Positions 59,640 to 64,000 of a stretch of DNA of 64,000 bases are shown in pieces. A program made the position numbers and the translations under genes. Source of the DNA: Ashinkailepas kermadecensis. Lineage: Eukaryota; Arthropoda; Thecostraca; Neolepadidae. A model generated the notes under the pieces. It ran no database searches and was not told where the DNA came from. It saw nothing but the letters and a program-made list of their open reading frames with translations. The number at the start of each line of letters is the position of its first letter. The first letter of the stretch is position 1. The stretch is from assembly GCA_034440615.1 (NCBI GenBank), contig JAOTOM010005098.1:707001-771000 (forward strand), read 5' to 3'.

Positions 59640-60490
59640 ACGTTGCGCGTTTCAACATTTGTGTTTAAAACAAAATTAACACCATTAACAATACATATTA
59701 CTAGTTGCATGAACACGCAATACCGACAAATCCAAAGCAGTTATTTGGAGACCACCCCACGACCCATGTTGAGCTTAATGACATGTGGGACTACCTTTGT
59801 GCGTTGTCGGTTGCCAGTTGCCAGTTGCCAGTTGCCAGGTGTCAGTTGCCAGTTGCCAGTTGCCAGTTGCCAGTTGCCAGTTGCCAGTTGCCAGTTGTCA
59901 GTTGCCAGTTGTCAGTTTCCAGTTGTCAGTTGCCAGTTGCCAGCTGTCAGTTGCCAGTTGCCAGTTGTCAGTTGCCAGTTGTCAGTTGTCAGTTGCCGGT
60001 TGCCAGTTGCCAGTTGTCAGTTGCCAGTTGCCAGTTGCCGCCACGCTAAAACGTCGCGCCGGTAATACTGAATCGATGCGATATTTCGTCGTATATTGTC
60101 CTCAGAGGCGCAAGTTTGTCAGATGTCACATTTTCTGGAAGATTCCCTCCTGCCTGTCGGAGCATACGTGAATTCTTCAGAGCTGGTAGCACCCTGACGG
60201 AAAAATCGTGCACCTGTGGTTTCGCTTTTAGTCGTCAGGTGGCAGACGTGTATGGACATCGGCTAACATGATCCGGTAGCTTCTTCTGTTTCTAGATTAT
60301 TTTTTTTTACATTCTATAGACTGTCACCAATGTCACACCAACCACCCGACATTCGATCTCCGATAGACTATCAGAATGGTGCGATGAGAAGAGATGACAT
60401 TTTTGGTTTTCTGCGGGGTGTTCTGGTGCAAAACTGGCGCGCATCGATCTGGTAGCGTACGAGTCACGTCGTGGGAGATCCACACAACAT
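59640..60490. repeat. 0.84-kb duplicated segment, copy A
   Basis: Shares with 60957-61790, in order: GTTTCAACATTT, TTGCATGAACACGCAATACC, GACCACCCCACGACCCATGT, GACTACCTTTGTGCGTTG, a heptamer array, CCGCCACGCTAAAACGTCGC, ATATTTCGTCGTATATTGT, TTCTTCAGAGCTGGTAGCAC, CTATAGACTGTCACCAATGT and GCATCGATCTG. Offset about 1.31 kb, direct orientation. Confidence 0.9.
59808..60039. repeat. heptamer array TTGCCAG/TTGTCAG, copy A
   Basis: About 33 uninterrupted heptamers alternating TTGCCAG and TTGTCAG with a few TTTCCAG and CTGTCAG. Forward frames of Leu-Pro-Val-Ala-Ser-Cys-Gln are artefacts of the period. Confidence 0.97.
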
Positions 60491-60956
60491 GCACTCGTTC
60501 CATCCAGCCTGCTGTTTTGCAATCCAACCTATTTACGCCTTGATCTCTGTCACGTAACCGGGATGGTGGGTTGGCGGCTTTTTGCTGCTGTAATTGTTCC
60601 GCTGCGTCAAAGTACCTTCACCGACAGCGACAGATATCTTAACTGTATGGTTGTATCGGCACGGCACGAGCACTCTGACACGGCCAATGCGCAGTCATTG
60701 AACGAAAGCGCAGGACTGCAATGCCGGATGGGAACTAACACCGACATTGCACTCTCCGAGGAAGGCATTGCAACTGAATGCGACACAGAAAGATAACACG
60801 CAGTTACATCTCTGCAGCTGCAGTCGCCGCAGCACATGCATTGTGACTGCGGCGTGTGGGCACGTGGGGCGGACCGCGAACGTTTTCACTGTGCACGTGT
60901 ATAAATGTAATCTGATTCACAGACTGTGAACGCATAGAGCACACGCACTGATACAT
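60491..60956. other. spacer between duplicated segments
   Basis: Unique sequence with a CTGCAGCTGCAG block at about 60810-60823. No gene recognised. Confidence 0.45.
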
Positions 60957-61790
60957 GGCGAGTTTCAACATTTTCGTGGCAGAAAAAAATCACTCCATTA
61001 ACAATATATATTGCCAGTTGCATGAACACGCAATACCGATGAATGCAAAGCAATTAATTGGAGACCACCCCACGACCCATGTTAAGCTTAATGACATATG
61101 GGACTACCTTTGTGCGTTGCCAGTTGCCAGTTGCCAGTTGCCAGATGCCAGTTGTCAGTTGCCAGTTGCCAGTTGCCAGTTGTCAGTTTCCAGTTGTCAG
61201 TTGTCAGTTGCCAGTTGTCAGTTTCCAGTTGTCAGTTGTCAGTTGTCAGTTGTCAGTTGCCAGTTGCCAGTTGCCAGTTGCCAGATGCCAGTTGTCAGTT
61301 TCCAGTTGTCAGTTGCCAGTTGCCAGTTGCCAGTTGCCGCCACGCTAAAACGTCGCGCCAGTAATACTGAATCGATGTGATATTTCGTCGTATATTGTTC
61401 CCGGAGGAGCAAGAGGTTGTCAGATGTCACATTTTCTGGAAGAATCCCTCCTGCCTGTCGGAGCATACCTGTATTCTTCAGAGCTGGTAGCACCTCACGG
61501 CAAAATCTTGCACCTGTCGTTTCACTTTTAGTCAACAGGTGGCAGACATGTACGGACATTGACTAACATGGTCCCGTGGCTTCTTCTGGTTCTAGATACA
61601 TGTTTGATATTTTCTATAGACTGTCACCAATGTCACACAAACCACCAGACAGCTTTCGATCTCCTATGGACCGAATGAACAGTGCGGTGACAAGAGATGG
61701 AGTCTTTGGTTTGCTGCTGGTGGTTCTGATGCAGAACTGGCGAGCATCGATCTGATAGCGTACGAGTTATGTTTATTGGGTGGTTCTCGA
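60957..61790. repeat. 0.84-kb duplicated segment, copy B
   Basis: Direct duplicate of copy A with scattered substitutions (roughly one in ten by eye) and small indels outside the heptamer array. Confidence 0.9.
61119..61337. repeat. heptamer array TTGCCAG/TTGTCAG, copy B
   Basis: About 31 heptamers; the order of C and T variants differs from copy A, so the arrays have been reshuffled since duplication. Confidence 0.97.
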
Positions 61791-61919
61791 CGCACTTTAT
61801 GCACGATCAGGGCCAATGGCGCCACCCACACTGTTTCGCCGGTGGGCCGCGGAATTGGGAAATGTCCCGAGTGGTGCGAGTGTTGAATCCGGAACCTTTC
61901 GTACCCAGAGCTCAACACC

Positions 61920-62652
61920 TTAACACACGCCCTGGAGGGCCTCTGAAAATTACGCGCACTGGAGAGGGGGTGGGGGCGGATTCCGCCCCCCCCACAAGAT
62001 CTCGGCTCCTATTATAGCAAAAGTAACGAAAATATCAAGGTAGATGGATATGGTGGTGAACTCTATAGTGTGTAAATTTCATGACCTTAGGTTAATATCT
62101 TCAAGGTCAAATGAGGTCACATACGTTATATTTGGCTTGTTTTTGCGTGACTTGGTTATGGATCGCTGCGATTGTGTTTAAATGCCCCAAATGGCATCAA
62201 TGATGTGTTGAACATAGCTAATGATGCAATAAAGATGATAGATCCGGCATTTGACTTCAGGTCATCTATATATCAGCACATTATCGGGTCAGTTCCGGGT
62301 TCCAGTGACCAGAACCGGGCCGCCCGCCGGACCGGCTGGCGGTCCGGCGCAATCGGCCTCACGAAGAAAGGGCTGAAGTACATGAATGAAGTATGGAAAC
62401 GCTTAGGTTCACGATGACAAAACAGAAGTTTTCAGTAGGGAGTAGCATGCAAAATGGCATGAATCGCATGACTGTCATTTGCGTTTATGACAACCTGCCA
62501 GTTGAACAAGTTTGGTTCCATTCACCTGTCATGAACTTCACCTGAGTTGACCTCGGTGACCTAGCATGATCTTGAAACAATATAACATAACAGTATACAT
62601 CAAACAAGTCGCTAGTATTGCCATGGACACTCCCCTTTTGCCGATATACGTG
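61920..62652 (+). mobile_element. TTAACACGCGC family, near full-length copy
   Basis: The reference copy in this window: TTAACACACGCCCTGGAGGG, ATTACGCGCACTGGAGAGGG, GGCGGATTCCGCCCCCC, TATCTTCAAGGTCAAATGAG, GGGCCGCCCGCCGGACCGGC, GGCGGTCCGGC hairpin, GAACAAGTTTGGTTCCATTC, CAAGTCGCTAGTATTGCCAT, ending near TTTTGCCGATATACG. No protein-coding capacity and no obvious terminal inverted repeats or target duplication, so its class is unknown. Confidence 0.75.
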
Positions 62653-62812
62653 AAGCGCATCAGCGAACTCGAAAAACTTTCGGCCGATTTTCGTTTTTCT
62701 TATTTTAAGGTACGCGCCGGACATCTCTAAGCAGGTACACAAAAAATGTGTATATCGACAGGTAAAATCGGGAGTCATTCACAAAAATCGGAGGGTGGGC
62801 GGATTTCGCGGA

Positions 62813-63249
62813 TACACACACACCGATGCACAAATTGTGAACACACATAGATAGATACTGATACACACACACTGATACATAGACTGTGGACACATAGATA
62901 GACACTGACACACACACACACACACACACACTCTGATGCACAAATTGTGAACACACAGAGATAGACACTGATACACACGAACTGATAGACAGACTGTGGA
63001 CACACAGATATAGACACTGATACATACACACTGATACACAGACTGTGGACACACAGAGATAGACACTGATACACACACATACTGATACACAGACTGTGAA
63101 CACACAGATATAGACACTGATACACACACACTGATACACAGACTGTGGACACACATATATAGACGCTGATACACACACACACTGATACACAGACTGTGAA
63201 CACACAGAGATAGACACTGATACACACACACTGATACACAGACTGTGGA
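62813..63249. repeat. ~50-bp minisatellite
   Basis: About nine units of CACAGAGATAGACACTGATA, CACACACACTGATACACAGA, CTGTGGACA, spaced 49-51 bp, with a GA/AA alternation after CTGTG that hints at a two-unit period of 100 bp. Confidence 0.93.
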
Positions 63250-64000
63250 GACGTCATGCTGGTACCGTATCATGGGATCCTACCACAGCTACAGACGCCA
63301 TTGTACTTGGCGGAGGCTGATGGTTAGCAGAATGACCTGTTTTGTATTCAGCATTGGCCCTCCCAACTTCTATTGCTGGGTACTTAATTTAGAAGAGTAC
63401 TAGAGTCTGGTGCATGCATAGCTCATTTAGACGACCTTTCTAGAACGCTTGCACGACTTTTGTCGTTTCTGTCCAACTCCGATTGTGGCCTGATTGTGGC
63501 AACAATTTTACAATTTACAATTGATCAGTGTCTTCGATTGTGGTTCACGTCATCACACGCAGATGTTGGAGGGTGTGCTATGAGTTGCTTCATTGCGTGC
63601 TTTGCACTGCTCTGCTTTTTATTATTAATGTGCTTCGTCAAATCCAGCATTATGCTTCTCTGTATGATTTTCTACAATCACTAGCCAGCACATTGCAATA
63701 TTTTTACCTCTTGTTCACCTGTTAAGGAACCTCGTTCCATTGGTGATCCGTGAATAAAACTGTAAATGAACTAAATTAATAGCAGCGATCCAGTCGGATA
63801 ATGCAGCATGGAGGTCATTACAGCTGTGCTGTACGACCTTGTTCTGTACGGCCAAATGTTGCTCAGATGGCACCATGTTTGCATACATGGCGACAACTTT
63901 CCCTCGATCCCTGCCATGGAACATCCTTTACATCACCGGTTTGACGACAGTCTCCCGCCACTTTGACGACAATATCCAGCCACTTTGTCGACAATATTCC
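63250..64000. other. no recognisable gene
   Basis: No motif-bearing frame or repeat. The last 60 bp contain CCACTTTGACGACAATAT repeated about twice, possibly the edge of another tandem array. Confidence 0.4.

Overview
This is animal nuclear DNA, dominated by repeats. Nothing in it looks bacterial, plasmid, phage or organellar. There are no operons, ribosome-binding sites, rRNA genes or CRISPR arrays. Metazoan origin is supported by decayed non-LTR retrotransposons of three kinds (one with a CR1-style octamer tail), a tRNA-Lys-derived SINE with intact target-site duplications, a Crypton/DUF3504-type tyrosine recombinase relic, a Helitron Rep fragment, and open frames bounded by GT/AG splice signals. 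The species cannot be fixed from sequence alone. A repeat-rich invertebrate or basal chordate would fit.

Layout. 0-9 kb: a GT-rich element with inverted ends, a GGGCCTCCT minisatellite split by a CR1-like LINE, a Crypton relic (minus), the 3' end of a second LINE, a 177-bp tandem repeat and a bare A-rich tail between 23-bp direct repeats. 9-25 kb: a signal-peptide first-exon candidate (10.6 kb), a 9-bp minisatellite, two CACTA-like MITEs (12.2 and 21.4 kb), very long AT and GA tracts, a third LINE relic (17.6-18.3 kb), a 63-bp minisatellite abutting the SINE, and a CT/CTGTCT/CT microsatellite. 25-45 kb: a hydrophobic-exon candidate, minisatellites of 16, 13, 45, 49 and 56 bp (the 56-bp array has a 284-bp higher-order period), a Helitron fragment, and a 3.1-kb 68-bp satellite carrying three embedded copies of a small TIR element that also occurs alone at 47.7 kb. 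45-64 kb: candidate exons at 46.7, 49.0, 51.2, 55.3 and 57.8 kb, a second CR1-like LINE (minus), minisatellites of 44, 42, 75, 34 and 18 bp, a fold-back structure at 56.6-57.0 kb, a duplicated 0.84-kb segment carrying heptamer satellites, and a 50-bp array.

No complete gene can be assembled. The coding evidence is single-exon candidates: two secretory first exons, one phase-0 internal exon with good acceptor and donor, and several GC-rich islands with strongly GC3-biased open frames. They lie on both strands and may belong to different genes. Most long open frames are translations of tandem repeats and are not annotated as genes. The noteworthy biology is repeat dynamics: a MITE amplified as part of a satellite, two independently expanded purine-rich hexamers, and DNA-transposon families traceable by their ends.
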